A DNA stretch of 13,362 nt from Hyphomicrobiales bacterium (GCA_027058735.1 JALURZ010000096.1:1-13362); one strand, 5' to 3'. Shown: positions 1 to 7,196, numbered from the stretch's first letter. Numbers and translations are program-made. Notes: generated by a model from the letters alone, not told the origin.

Positions 1-80
1 ATATCGGTCAGAATCGAAATCAGATCCTGGGTGCTTGCATCGGGAATTTTCAGCGCCACGGTCGCCATCAACGCGTTCAT
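1..80 (-). pseudogene. flgI: flgI continuation in a shifted frame (partial, runs off left edge)
   Basis: Reading minus from position 80 in the frame one base away from the flgI frame gives NALMATVALKIPDAST and then QDLISILTDI. This matches the usual FlgI order after TTARR: an INAF/NALM-like helix, then a TV-L-IP strand and a helix. The ATG at 80-78 overlaps the TGA at 79-77. Adding one base around 84-95 would join the frames as TTARR-x-APMNALM. Compared with typical FlgI, roughly ten residues (the GxGxAxALDP stretch) are also missing between NALM and ATVAL. The segment continues beyond the window. It could be a real frameshift, a real split gene with coupled start, or a base-calling error in a GC-rich run. 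Confidence 0.6.
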
Positions 81-730
81 GGGCGCTCCCGCCGCGCGGT
101 GGTCAGGTCAGGGTTGTGGAGCGACAGGCGGATGTTTTTCAGCTTGTTGAAGACAAACCGGATCTCCCGCTCGACAATGGCGCCGTTCGATATGCGGCCC
201 ACGGTCGGCACTCCGCGGGTGATGGATGCCGCTTCGCCCTGCGCGGCAAATCCGCCGACCGCCACGCTGCCCTGGGCCACCGCGTATACCTCGCCATCCG
301 CGCCCAGCAGCGGGGTCACCAGAAGGGTGCCGCCTTCCAGGCTGGAGGAATTGCCAAGGGCGCTGACGGTGATGTCCATGCGGGTGCCCTGTGCCGCAAA
401 GGAACGCAGATTGCCGGTGACCATGACGGCCGCCACATTGTCGGTGCGCAGATTGGCGTCGCGGGTGTTGACGCCAAGACGTTCCAGCATCGCCTCCAGG
501 CTCTGCTTGGTGAACGGGGAGCTGTTGAGGGAGTCGCCGGTGCCGTTGAGGCCGACCACCAGCCCGTAGCCGACCAGCTGGTTTTCGCGAAATCCCTCGA
601 TGGCCACCAGATCCTTGATGCGCGATGTGGCCAGCGCGGTGCTGAAAATCGCGTTTGCGGCGACAAATACAACCACCATGGCCGCCGTCAGACGGATCGG
701 TATTGCCCGGTTCAAACCCTGAAATGCCAT
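77..730 (-). CDS. flgI: Flagellar P-ring protein FlgI, 5' part, frame broken
   Basis: FlgI forms the P-ring around the rod in the peptidoglycan layer. The 217-residue frame begins with a signal peptide (basic and hydrophobic stretch to about residue 34, then ATSRIKDLVAIEG at the mature start). Family hallmarks follow: GYGLVVGLNGTGDS, SLEAMLERLGV, NVAAVMVTGNL, GTRMDITVSALG, GGTLLVTPLLGADGEVYAVAQG and RGVPTVGRISNGAIVERE. It stops right after the HNPDLTTARR motif, at a TGA (79-77). FlgI is normally about 370 residues, and FlgI-like sequence resumes at once in another frame (see 1-80), so this is a truncated or frameshifted copy, or a sequence error. The start at 730 has GAGGTTGAG upstream and a sigma-54 promoter about 40 bases further out. 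It is divergent from fliX. Identity is certain; intactness is not. Confidence 0.9.
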   Translation of the reverse strand: MAFQGLNRAIPIRLTAAMVVVFVAANAIFSTALATSRIKDLVAIEGFRENQLVGYGLVVGLNGTGDSLNSSPFTKQSLEAMLERLGVNTRDANLRTDNVAAVMVTGNLRSFAAQGTRMDITVSALGNSSSLEGGTLLVTPLLGADGEVYAVAQGSVAVGGFAAQGEAASITRGVPTVGRISNGAIVEREIRFVFNKLKNIRLSLHNPDLTTARRERP

Positions 731-770
731 CTCTCAACCTCGGCGCCTGACGGTCTCTGCCATCAGACTA

Positions 771-785
771 GCGAATTGCGTGCCA
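771..785 (-). promoter_or_regulatory. Sigma-54 (-24/-12) promoter for flgI
   Basis: On the minus strand the sequence reads TGGCACGCAATTCGC. The -24 block TGGCACG matches the sigma-54 consensus exactly. The invariant GG and GC are separated by exactly ten bases; the -12 block has TCGC instead of TTGC. The predicted transcript start is near 760, giving a leader of about 30 bases to the flgI ATG at 730. Late ring genes are sigma-54 dependent in Caulobacter, so the placement fits. Activity is inferred. Confidence 0.7.
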
Positions 786-877
786 ACTTTTGCGGGCGGA
801 GGGTAATTTGATAAGATGCTGAAAAATAAATATAATCTTGTTCATGACGGCCGTGCAATGCGCTGTCCAAGACACTC

Positions 878-896
878 TTGCCGGGCGGGGCGGCAA
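878..896. promoter_or_regulatory. Inverted repeat, candidate FlbD (ftr-like) enhancer for flgI
   Basis: TTGCCG, a seven-base G-rich spacer, then CGGCAA form a perfect 6-bp inverted repeat followed by ATTT. Its centre lies about 127 bases upstream of the predicted flgI sigma-54 start, a normal distance for an enhancer-binding activator. The CGGCAAAT half is shared with the larger palindrome in the flgF/fliL control region. Assignment to a FlbD-type activator is inference from context. Confidence 0.4.
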
Positions 897-908
897 ATTT
901 TTCCATGG

Positions 909-924
909 TTAACGCGATATTAAC
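909..924 (+). promoter_or_regulatory. CtrA binding box upstream of fliX
   Basis: TTAACGCGATATTAAC is a perfect TTAA-N7-TTAAC CtrA box. A TTAACCAT half-site on the opposite strand (905-912) overlaps it. It sits 86 bases before the fliX start. CtrA control of early flagellar genes is established in Caulobacter, where fliX is an early gene. The box might also affect divergent flgI. Confidence 0.75.
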
Positions 925-1009
925 GCCCGGGGTGAAAATATCACGTCGAGCGCGGTGTTGCGCATGTGATGCTGCGCGCGCCCCTGCAGGATCAAGGCAA
1001 GCCAGTTCC

Positions 1010-1432
1010 ATGCGGATTTCACGAACCAACCGTTCCGGCCGGCCCCAGGCGAAGCAGGCCACCCGGCAGCCTGCCTCCGGGGGTGCGGCCTTTTCCGTCA
1101 GTGGCGGAACATCGCCCGCCGAGGGGCCAAGATCGGCCACAACAGGGCCGCTCGCCGCCGTCGACGCGTTGCTGGCGCTGCAGGGTGTGGGGGATGCGAC
1201 CGATGGCCGAAAACGGGCCGTGCGCCGTGGCGAGGAAATGCTCGACATACTGGAGGATATGCGTATCGATCTGCTGGGAGGGCACTTCAAGTCATCGCGG
1301 CTGCAACGCCTTTTGGGTATCGTCAATACGCATCGCGCGGATCCGTGCGACGCGGCGCTGAGCGATCTTCTGGACGAAATCGAACTGCGCGCGCGCGTCG
1401 AACTGGCCAAATTCGGCAAGATTGCGGCCTGA
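1010..1432 (+). CDS. fliX: Flagellar assembly regulator FliX
   Basis: FliX is a small alphaproteobacterial cytoplasmic protein. In Caulobacter it works with the sigma-54 activator FlbD, coupling early basal-body assembly to transcription of later genes. The 140-residue product has the usual family length. It has a flexible, basic, Gly/Ser-rich N-terminus (residues 1-45) and a conserved helical C-terminal half: PLAAVDALLALQGV (about 47-60), RRGEEMLDILEDMRIDLLGG (72-91), LQRLLGIV and LSDLLDEIELRARVELAKFG. The ATG at 1010 is chosen because MRISRTNR matches family N-termini; the ribosome site (AGG eleven bases upstream) is weak. Longer reading back to 878 lacks family similarity. It is divergent from flgI, as in Caulobacter, and preceded by a CtrA box. 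Its presence predicts an FlbD homologue elsewhere in the genome. Confidence 0.88.
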   Translation: MRISRTNRSGRPQAKQATRQPASGGAAFSVSGGTSPAEGPRSATTGPLAAVDALLALQGVGDATDGRKRAVRRGEEMLDILEDMRIDLLGGHFKSSRLQRLLGIVNTHRADPCDAALSDLLDEIELRARVELAKFGKIAA

Positions 1433-1520
1433 GTGTCGCTGGCTGGAGGGCCACGGCGAGATTTCGCGGTATTTTCTCCGATCAGGCAAATCAAATCGGG
1501 TTGAGGACGGCGTTGCGTGG

Positions 1521-1549
1521 TTGACGCCGGGCCCGTGACGTATTATCTC
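1521..1549 (+). promoter_or_regulatory. Candidate housekeeping promoter for dksA
   Basis: TTGACG (1521-1526), a 17-base spacer, then TATCTC (1544-1549) make a reasonable sigma-70-type promoter. The predicted start near 1556 gives a leader of about 34 bases to dksA. This suggests dksA is transcribed separately from fliX. Identified by eye only. Confidence 0.45.
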
Positions 1550-1589
1550 GCGTGCACAGTTTGCCAATCGGTCACAAGGTTCAGTTTCT

Positions 1590-2141
1590 ATGGGAACGGC
1601 GCCAAGGAAAAAAACAACAGCGGCGGGCAGGAAGTCGAAAACGAGCGGGGCCCGCAAACTGAACGGCACCAAAGCCGATCGCGTGGCGGCCAAGGCGAAA
1701 TCGGCGGGCGGCAAGTCGATCAGAACGTCGGCGGGTTCGAAAAAGAACTATGTGCCGAACGAATCCGAACCGTTCATGAACAAACGCCAGCGCGAGTATT
1801 TTCGCGCCAAACTGCTGCGCTGGAAGGAAGAGATTCTGCGCGAAACCCGCGAAACACTGGAACATCTTCAGACCGGGACGGCCTATATGCCCGATCTGGG
1901 GGACCGCGCCACGGCGGAAGCCCAGCGCTCGCTGGAATTGCGCGCCCGTGACCGGCAGCGCAAGCTGGTGTCGAAGATCAATGCGGCGCTCAGACGGATT
2001 GACGATGGCAGCTACGGCTATTGCGAGGAGACCGGCGAGCCCATCAGCCTGAAACGCCTTCATGCCCGCCCGATCGCGACCCTGAGCATCGAAGCCCAGG
2101 AGCGCCACGAAATGCGCGAACGGGTCTACAGCGACAACTAG
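1590..2141 (+). CDS. dksA: DksA-family RNA polymerase-binding transcription factor
   Basis: DksA binds the RNA polymerase secondary channel and, with ppGpp, adjusts promoters in the stringent response. The 183-residue product has a conserved core from about residue 54 (NYVPNESEPFMNKRQREYF), a coiled coil (about 72-135) with the tip motif DLGDRA (102-107, the DxxDxA residues that act at the active site), and a C-terminal globular part with GYCEETGEPISLKRLHARPI. Of the four zinc-finger cysteines of E. coli DksA only the first (Cys145) remains; the others are Thr, Ser and Ala, as in other alphaproteobacterial DksA proteins. Residues 1-52 are a Lys/Arg/Ala/Ser/Gly-rich tail resembling histone H1 tails. 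The ATG at 1590 has only a weak AAGG site. If the start were internal the tail would be absent, but no good internal start precedes the core. Confidence 0.9.
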   Translation: MGTAPRKKTTAAGRKSKTSGARKLNGTKADRVAAKAKSAGGKSIRTSAGSKKNYVPNESEPFMNKRQREYFRAKLLRWKEEILRETRETLEHLQTGTAYMPDLGDRATAEAQRSLELRARDRQRKLVSKINAALRRIDDGSYGYCEETGEPISLKRLHARPIATLSIEAQERHEMRERVYSDN

Positions 2142-2241
2142 AGCGTTACTTCCGGGGGTGCGGGCGGCGTGGACGCAGCGGTTGCCGGCCGGCGCGAAAC
2201 CGCCCGGGCGCCAGTCGTTGCCCCTGTCTGCGGAGCCTGCC

Positions 2242-4065
2242 TTGGATATTCGAAATATCGCCATCATTGCCCATGTCGATCATGGCAAGACGACACTGGT
2301 GGACGCTTTGTTGCGCCAGAGCGGCCTGTTTCGCGACAATCAGCAGGTTGGCGAACGGGTCATGGATTGCAACGAACTGGAGCGCGAGCGCGGCATCACC
2401 ATTCTGGCCAAGTGCACCTCCCTCGATTGGCAGGGCGTGCGCATCAATATCGTCGATACGCCGGGCCACGCGGATTTCGGCGGCGAAGTGGAGCGCATCC
2501 TGTCGATGGTGGACGGCGTGCTGCTGCTGGTCGATGCGGCCGAAGGGGCGATGCCGCAGACCAAATTCGTCACCGCCAAGGCGCTCAAGCTTGGGTTGCG
2601 CCCGATCGTCGTGATCAACAAGGCCGACAAACCCGACGCCCGCCCCGATGCCGCCCACGACGAAATATTCGATTTGTTCGCCGCTCTTGGCGCGAGCGAT
2701 GAGCAACTCGATTTTCCGGTTCTCTTCGCATCCGCCAAGCACGGCTGGGCGAGCCGCCAATCCGGCGTTGCCGGCACCGATATGCGCCCGCTGTTCGAGC
2801 GGATCATCGCCAGCGTGCCAAGGCCCGATGTGGATCCCGGCGGGCCGTTTCGCATGCTTGTCACAACGTTGGAGCGCGATGCCTATGTGGGGCGGGTGCT
2901 GACGGGGCGCATCGAATCGGGGGCCGTCAGTCCCAACATGGCCGCCAAGGCGCTTAACCGCGACGGCAGGCCCGTCGAGCAGGCGCGGGTGAGCAAGGTG
3001 ATGGCGTTTCGCGGCCTTGAGCGGCTGGCGCTTGAAGAGGCCGTCGCCGGCGATATTGTCGCCATTGCCGGATTTGGTGCTGCCAGTGTCGCCGATACGC
3101 TGTGCGATCCCGCCGTCGAACAGGCAATACCCGCCGACCCGGTCGATCCGCCGACCCTGGCGATGGTGTTTTCGATCAACGATTCGCCGCTGGCCGGCCT
3201 GTCGGGGAACAAGGTGACCTCGCGCGTGATCCGCGCCCGGCTGCTGGGTGAATGCGAAGGCAATGTGGCTATCCGCGTGCGCGAAGTGGACGGCGCGGAC
3301 GCCTTTGAAGTCGCGGGCCGCGGCGAATTGCAGCTCGGTGTGCTGATCGAGACCATGCGCCGGGAAGGCTTTGAACTGTCGATCTCGCGGCCGCGGGTGC
3401 TGACCCGGACCGATGACGCCAGCGGCGCGGTTCTGGAACCGTTCGAGGAGGTGGTGATCGATGTCGATGAGGAGCATTCGGGCAGCGTTGTCCAATCGCT
3501 CTCCCGGCGCAAGGGCCGGATGCTCGACATGCGTCCTTCCGGCGGCGCCAAGGTGCGGCTGGAATTCGTCGTGCCCTCGCGCGGCCTGATCGGCTATCAC
3601 GGCGAGTTTTTGACCGAAACACGCGGCACCGGCGTGATGAACCGCGTTTTTCGCCACTACGGCCCCCATGCGGGAGCGGTTCCCTCGCGCCGGAACGGCG
3701 TGCTGATTTCCAACGCCGCCGGACGCAGCGTCGCCTATGGGCTCGCCAGTCTGGAAGAGCGCGGGCATCTGTTCATCGGTTCGCGCACCGCGGTCTATCA
3801 GGGCATGATCATCGGCGAACATGCGAAGAGCAACGACCTTGAGGTCAATCCGATGAAGTCCAAGCAGTTGACCAATATCCGCGCCTCCGGCGCCGATGAG
3901 GCGATCCGCCTGACCCCGGCGCGCCGGTTCAGCCTCGAACAGGCCATCGCCTATATCGAGGACGACGAACTCGTTGAAGTCACACCCGACAGTATCCGCC
4001 TGAGAAAGCGGCTGCTCGATCCTCACGAGCGCAGGAAGGCGGTGCGCGCGAAGCAAAGCACCTGA
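2242..4065 (+). CDS. typA: Ribosome-binding GTPase TypA/BipA
   Basis: TypA/BipA is a translational GTPase of the EF-G family that binds the 70S ribosome and helps 50S assembly, mainly under cold or stress. GTPase motifs are complete: AHVDHGKTTL (10-19), RGITI, DTPGHADF, NKAD and the SAK motif. EF-G-like domains II, III and V and the TypA-specific C-terminal domain follow (GRGELQLGVLIETMRREGFE, VPSRGLIGYHGEFLTETRGTG broken as VPSRGLIGYHGEF / LTETRGTG, IIGEHAKSNDLEVNP, KQLTNIRASGADEAI). I choose the TTG at 2242: GGAG lies six bases upstream, and the resulting 607 residues begin LDIRNIAIIAHVDHG, as in family members. A GTG at 2158 would add 28 unconserved residues and has no ribosome site. It lies 100 bases after dksA and is convergent with the DUF2189 gene. 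Confidence 0.95.
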   Translation: MDIRNIAIIAHVDHGKTTLVDALLRQSGLFRDNQQVGERVMDCNELERERGITILAKCTSLDWQGVRINIVDTPGHADFGGEVERILSMVDGVLLLVDAAEGAMPQTKFVTAKALKLGLRPIVVINKADKPDARPDAAHDEIFDLFAALGASDEQLDFPVLFASAKHGWASRQSGVAGTDMRPLFERIIASVPRPDVDPGGPFRMLVTTLERDAYVGRVLTGRIESGAVSPNMAAKALNRDGRPVEQARVSKVMAFRGLERLALEEAVAGDIVAIAGFGAASVADTLCDPAVEQAIPADPVDPPTLAMVFSINDSPLAGLSGNKVTSRVIRARLLGECEGNVAIRVREVDGADAFEVAGRGELQLGVLIETMRREGFELSISRPRVLTRTDDASGAVLEPFEEVVIDVDEEHSGSVVQSLSRRKGRMLDMRPSGGAKVRLEFVVPSRGLIGYHGEFLTETRGTGVMNRVFRHYGPHAGAVPSRRNGVLISNAAGRSVAYGLASLEERGHLFIGSRTAVYQGMIIGEHAKSNDLEVNPMKSKQLTNIRASGADEAIRLTPARRFSLEQAIAYIEDDELVEVTPDSIRLRKRLLDPHERRKAVRAKQST

Positions 4066-4090
4066 GCCGCGCGGCATGCGCGAAGAGCAA

Positions 4091-4894
4091 TCAGGGTTTG
4101 GCTGTTTCCGGCGCCAGGGCGCGCCGGTAAAGATGCCAGCTCGCGTGACCGAAAACCGGTAGCAGCACCAGCAGGGCAACGAACAGCGACAGGATGGATA
4201 TCGCCATCGCGCCCAGTATCATCAGGCACCAGACCAGCATCGTGCGCGGATTGGCGCGTACCACATTGACGCTGGTGATCATGGCGGTCACGAAATCGAC
4301 ATGGCGGTCGAACAGCAGGGGAAACGACACCACGGTGACCGAAAAGACCACCATTCCGAGCAGCAGGCCGATCAGATTGCCGATGGCGAAAAACATGAAC
4401 CCGCCCGGCGTGGTGAGAATGGCGTTGACAAGTTCGAGGAAGCCCAGCGGTCTCAGGCCGAAGAAAATGACATAGAGAACCGCCGCGATGTTGAGCCAGA
4501 TGATATAGGAAAACGTCGTCACGATGACCATGTAGACGAGATCCTTGCCGCCGGCGCGGCGCAGGGAGCCGAGCACGCCGGCCCATGACAGCGCGACACC
4601 GGTTTCGCGCCGCCGGCTGACTTCATAGCAGCCCGCCGCGACGAACGGGGCGATCATGGCAAAGCCGGTGGCCAGCGGATAGATGTAGAAATGAATGTCC
4701 AGGTAGTTCAGAAGGAACAGCAGAAACCAGCCGCCGAGCGCATAGAACCCGCCGAAAAACAGGCCGTAGAGCGGCGCCGCCTGAAAATCGCGCACGCCCG
4801 CCCCGACCGCTTCCAGCAGATCGCTGAGCGAAATGTCGCGTATTTCCAGCGTCGCCGGCGCCGCTGCCGGATGTGCCGCGGTTTTCCCCGTCAT
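4091..4894 (-). CDS. DUF2189-type polytopic membrane protein
   Basis: The 267-residue integral membrane protein resembles the DUF2189 family common in alphaproteobacteria; function unknown. A short soluble N-terminus has the conserved-looking IRDISLSDLLEAVGAGVRDF, followed by five or six hydrophobic segments (about residues 43-62, 66-88, 119-146, 160-190 and 215-250). Polar marks include GCYEVSRRRETG after the second segment and DRHVDFVTAMITSV before the last. The ATG at 4894 has AGGGAG eight bases upstream; an ATG at 4918 would add MSHEGELE but has no ribosome site. A possible promoter lies just upstream (TTGCCA, 17 bases, TGCAAT on minus, about 4907-4947). No evident flagellar role; it probably sits here by chance. 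Confidence 0.82.
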   Translation of the reverse strand: MTGKTAAHPAAAPATLEIRDISLSDLLEAVGAGVRDFQAAPLYGLFFGGFYALGGWFLLFLLNYLDIHFYIYPLATGFAMIAPFVAAGCYEVSRRRETGVALSWAGVLGSLRRAGGKDLVYMVIVTTFSYIIWLNIAAVLYVIFFGLRPLGFLELVNAILTTPGGFMFFAIGNLIGLLLGMVVFSVTVVSFPLLFDRHVDFVTAMITSVNVVRANPRTMLVWCLMILGAMAISILSLFVALLVLLPVFGHASWHLYRRALAPETAKP

Positions 4895-4960
4895 CTCCAA
4901 CTCTCCCTCGTGGCTCATTGCAGCAATTTGACGCAAAAATGGCAAGGGCGAGATGGTCGC

Positions 4961-4980
4961 AGCCCGCATCGCGGCGGGCT
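4961..4980. repeat. GC-rich hairpin in the gap upstream of the DUF2189 gene
   Basis: AGCCCGC and GCGGGCT form a perfect 7-bp inverted repeat with a 6-base loop. It lies in the 279-base region between the DUF2189 start (4894) and the small gene at 5174. No T-run follows on either strand, so it is not a clear terminator. Role unknown. Confidence 0.35.
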
Positions 4981-5173
4981 CGGCGGAATAATTGCCCCAG
5001 AATCGCCCAAAGCCCGGCAAACATCCGCCTGATCCGCGAATCATTCTGCGGGCCTGCGTATGTGGCATATCAGCGTTCCGGCCGTATTGCCGATCTGCCC
5101 TGGCGCAATAATACAACCAGGCCCCGAACGGGGGACCTGGTGGCGGGATACAGGATGGCAGCGGAGATTTGCG

Positions 5174-5371
5174 ATGACATGGACAGGTGCGGGCGGCCAA
5201 CCGCGGGCCGCCGCGACAGGCAGCGAAAGCGCGAGCGTGCTGGACGACTTGTGCGATGAGCGTGGCGGGCTGGCGGGCCGCCTCGTGGACCGCTTCGGGG
5301 TTGCCCATGACTGGGCCAGCGACATGGCCGACGACGTGCTAAAGATCATCTCGCAGCGGCTCGTCAACTAG
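5174..5371 (+). CDS. Possible small hypothetical protein (65 aa)
   Basis: I do not recognise this protein. The ATG at 5174 has GGAG seven bases upstream, a good ribosome site. The 65-residue product has a short low-complexity start (MTWTGAGGQPRAAATG) and then a probable helical, acidic body: SVLDDLCDERGGLAGRLVD and RFGVAHDWASDMADDVLKI. Third codon positions are strongly G/C like the neighbouring genes, which supports real coding. No signal peptide or membrane segment is seen. It ends 16 bases before the convergent flgH stop. A longer 103-residue reading from 5060 has no ribosome site and an unconvincing N-terminus. Confidence 0.5.
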   Translation: MTWTGAGGQPRAAATGSESASVLDDLCDERGGLAGRLVDRFGVAHDWASDMADDVLKIISQRLVN

Positions 5372-5387
5372 GAGCCGGACCCCGGGC

Positions 5388-6143
5388 CTAGAACGGCAGC
5401 AGAATGTCCAGCACCTGCTGGCCGTAGCGTGGCTGCTGCACATCGGTGATCTGGCCCCTGCCGCCGTAGGAAATTCTTGATTCCGCGATTTTCGAGCTGT
5501 CGATCGTGTTCTGGGCCGTGATATCTTCCGGCCGCACGACGCCGGCCACGATCAGCACCCGCTTTTCGAAATTGACCCGGATTTCCTGACGCCCCTCGAT
5601 CACCAGATTGCCGTTGGGCAGAACCTGCGTGACGATGGCCGCCACCACGGTCTCAATATCTTCCTCGCGGTCGATCTGGCCGCTGCCCTCGCTGGTGGAG
5701 GTGCTGGTGAGATCGGCGATCCTGGAGGGGTCGACCCCTTCGGGCAGATATTTGTGCAACCGCTTGGCATAGCCCGCCAGCGCGTCATAGCCGGCGGCCT
5801 CTGAATTGTTGCGTGTGCGCGTCGTCTTGTTGTCGAGCGCCGCCTTGTCCTTGATCTTGACCTGGACGGTCACGATGTCGCCGACCCGCTTGGCGCGCTG
5901 ATCCTTGAAAAATGCGCGCGCGCCGGATCGCCACAGGGAATTTGGCGCATGTACCGCGGCCACCGGCGTCGGCATGGGCATGCGCACCGGGCGGTATCCC
6001 GGCTGTTCGGTCGGGCTTTCGATGGCGCTCAGGGGCGGCGCTTCGCCGACCGAGGCCAGCCGGTCGATCGCGCTGCATCCTGGAAGCGCCACGACAACCC
6101 CCGAAATCACCAGGGCAAGCCGAAGAGTGCTGGTCGTTTTCAT
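5388..6143 (-). CDS. flgH: Flagellar L-ring lipoprotein FlgH
   Basis: FlgH is the outer-membrane lipoprotein that forms the L-ring around the distal rod. The 251-residue product starts with a lipoprotein signal peptide ending in the lipobox LPGC, so Cys23 is the predicted acylated residue. Family motifs follow: NSLWRSGARAFFKDQRAKRVGDI (as NSLWRSGARAFF / KDQRAKRVGDI), IVTVQVKIKDKA, VTQVLPNGNLVIEGRQEIRVN, VAGVVRPEDI and the terminal YGGRGQITDVQQPRYGQQVLD / ILLPF. It is the last gene of the minus-strand operon flgF-flgG-flgA-flgH, 51 bases after flgA. The ribosome site (GGGGAA) is modest. Normal length and intact. Confidence 0.96.
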   Translation of the reverse strand: MKTTSTLRLALVISGVVVALPGCSAIDRLASVGEAPPLSAIESPTEQPGYRPVRMPMPTPVAAVHAPNSLWRSGARAFFKDQRAKRVGDIVTVQVKIKDKAALDNKTTRTRNNSEAAGYDALAGYAKRLHKYLPEGVDPSRIADLTSTSTSEGSGQIDREEDIETVVAAIVTQVLPNGNLVIEGRQEIRVNFEKRVLIVAGVVRPEDITAQNTIDSSKIAESRISYGGRGQITDVQQPRYGQQVLDILLPF

Positions 6144-6194
6144 GCTGTTGGTTTCCCCGTGCTGGCGTTTGTTTCAGGAATGCGTTGGGTGTCT

Positions 6195-7196
6195 TCAGTT
6201 GCGAACCGCGGAGATTTTCGTTCTGCGGGCCGATGAAACCGTGACCGCCACCATGTTTTTCGCGGTGACCGTGCCTTGAATGCGGCGGTTCGAACGCAGG
6301 TTCAGCACCGAGATCACGTCGCCCATGGACCCGTCGCTCAGCGCGCGCCCCTGTCCGCTCACCGTCAGCCCCGGTCTGTCATAGCTGATGGTGATGAGGG
6401 AGTTGCGCTGAACGATCCTGGGACGCTCCACGTCGCTGGAGGTGAGCGGCATGAGCGCGCGCAGCGGGCGCCTCGCGCTCAGGCCGACGATATCCGCCCT
6501 GTCGATGATCGCGCGCCGGTTGACGCGCCGTTTTTCATAGGTGCGCATGACCACATCGCTGGCGGCAATGATGTCGCCGCGGTCGATCCGGCGCACCAGA
6601 ACGGGAATCTCGACGACCTCGACGATGCGCCCCTGATAGCTGCGCCGGCGCGGTTTGGCGTTGCCGGCCCGCGCGCTGAGCGTGGCCGCGAAGCGGCCGC
6701 TGCGGGGATCGAAATTCAGATGCAGCACCTCGATCCTGGCCAGCGATCCGTTGGCCGCGACGAAAAACGGTTCCGGATCGCCCTCCAGAATGACGTTGAA
6801 GCCGTCGCCGCTGGAATAGGCGTCCGATATCCTGCGGATGCGCTCGACGATCGCATCGGTGATTTCGGACTGCGCGATGAGTTGTCCGGGCCGGGTGATG
6901 GTGATTTCGCGCACCTGATAGGGATTGGTCCAGCGCACACCCTGCCGGCGCGCGGCATAGACGAGGCGCCCGGCATTCACGACGCCGGTCTTGCCCGGCG
7001 CGGGTGCGCGATAGATGGCGATGCCGGCGGCATCGCCCGTATTCTCGAACAGATCGCCGATGCGCACGATATCCCCGCTGACCCGGATGTTTTCGCGCAA
7101 GGTGACTTGCTGCGCATGCGCGCCGATCGCCCCGGCAAGGATGGCCAGCGCAAGGGTGAGTGGGAAAAGTCCGCACTGTTTCTTCATCTCAATCAT
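6195..7196 (-). CDS. flgA: P-ring assembly chaperone FlgA
   Basis: FlgA is the periplasmic chaperone that helps FlgI polymerise into the P-ring. The 333-residue protein has a signal peptide with predicted cleavage at AHA-QQ (residues 28/29), an N-terminal region (about 30-190), and a C-terminal SAF-type domain starting at EIPVLVRRIDRGDIIAASDVV (about 196-216). The ending GRALSDGSMGDVISVLNLRSN and GTVTAKNMVAV is characteristic of FlgA. It is longer than the enteric protein (about 220) but usual for alphaproteobacteria. Either ATG at 7196 or at 7187 (MKKQ) could be the start; GGGG lies upstream of the first. It follows flgG by 24 bases. Its partner FlgI is encoded at the left edge. Confidence 0.92.
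   Translation of the reverse strand: MIEMKKQCGLFPLTLALAILAGAIGAHAQQVTLRENIRVSGDIVRIGDLFENTGDAAGIAIYRAPAPGKTGVVNAGRLVYAARRQGVRWTNPYQVREITITRPGQLIAQSEITDAIVERIRRISDAYSSGDGFNVILEGDPEPFFVAANGSLARIEVLHLNFDPRSGRFAATLSARAGNAKPRRRSYQGRIVEVVEIPVLVRRIDRGDIIAASDVVMRTYEKRRVNRRAIIDRADIVGLSARRPLRALMPLTSSDVERPRIVQRNSLITISYDRPGLTVSGQGRALSDGSMGDVISVLNLRSNRRIQGTVTAKNMVAVTVSSARRTKISAVRN

Noticed and set aside
855..869. Second sigma-54-like site on minus (TGGACAGCGCATTGC)
   Set aside because: It has GG-N10-GC spacing and a good TTGC, but the -24 block is poorer and the leader would be over 110 bases. The site at 771-785 is preferred; this one may be secondary.
763..1494. 243-codon open frame on minus across fliX
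   Set aside because: Antisense to fliX and crossing its control region; low-complexity Ser/Arg/Pro composition.
2158..2241. Upstream GTG start for typA
   Set aside because: The 28 added residues are not typical of TypA and lack a ribosome site. The TTG at 2242 has GGAG and gives the family length.
4060..4092. Bidirectional terminator between typA and the DUF2189 gene
   Set aside because: A short GCCGCGCGGC palindrome exists, but with no T-run and a stem too short to call.
2146..4179. 677-codon open frame on minus across typA
   Set aside because: It is the antisense shadow of typA, whose protein is unmistakable. Its composition (rich in His, Arg, Gln, Gly) is typical of antisense frames in GC-rich DNA.
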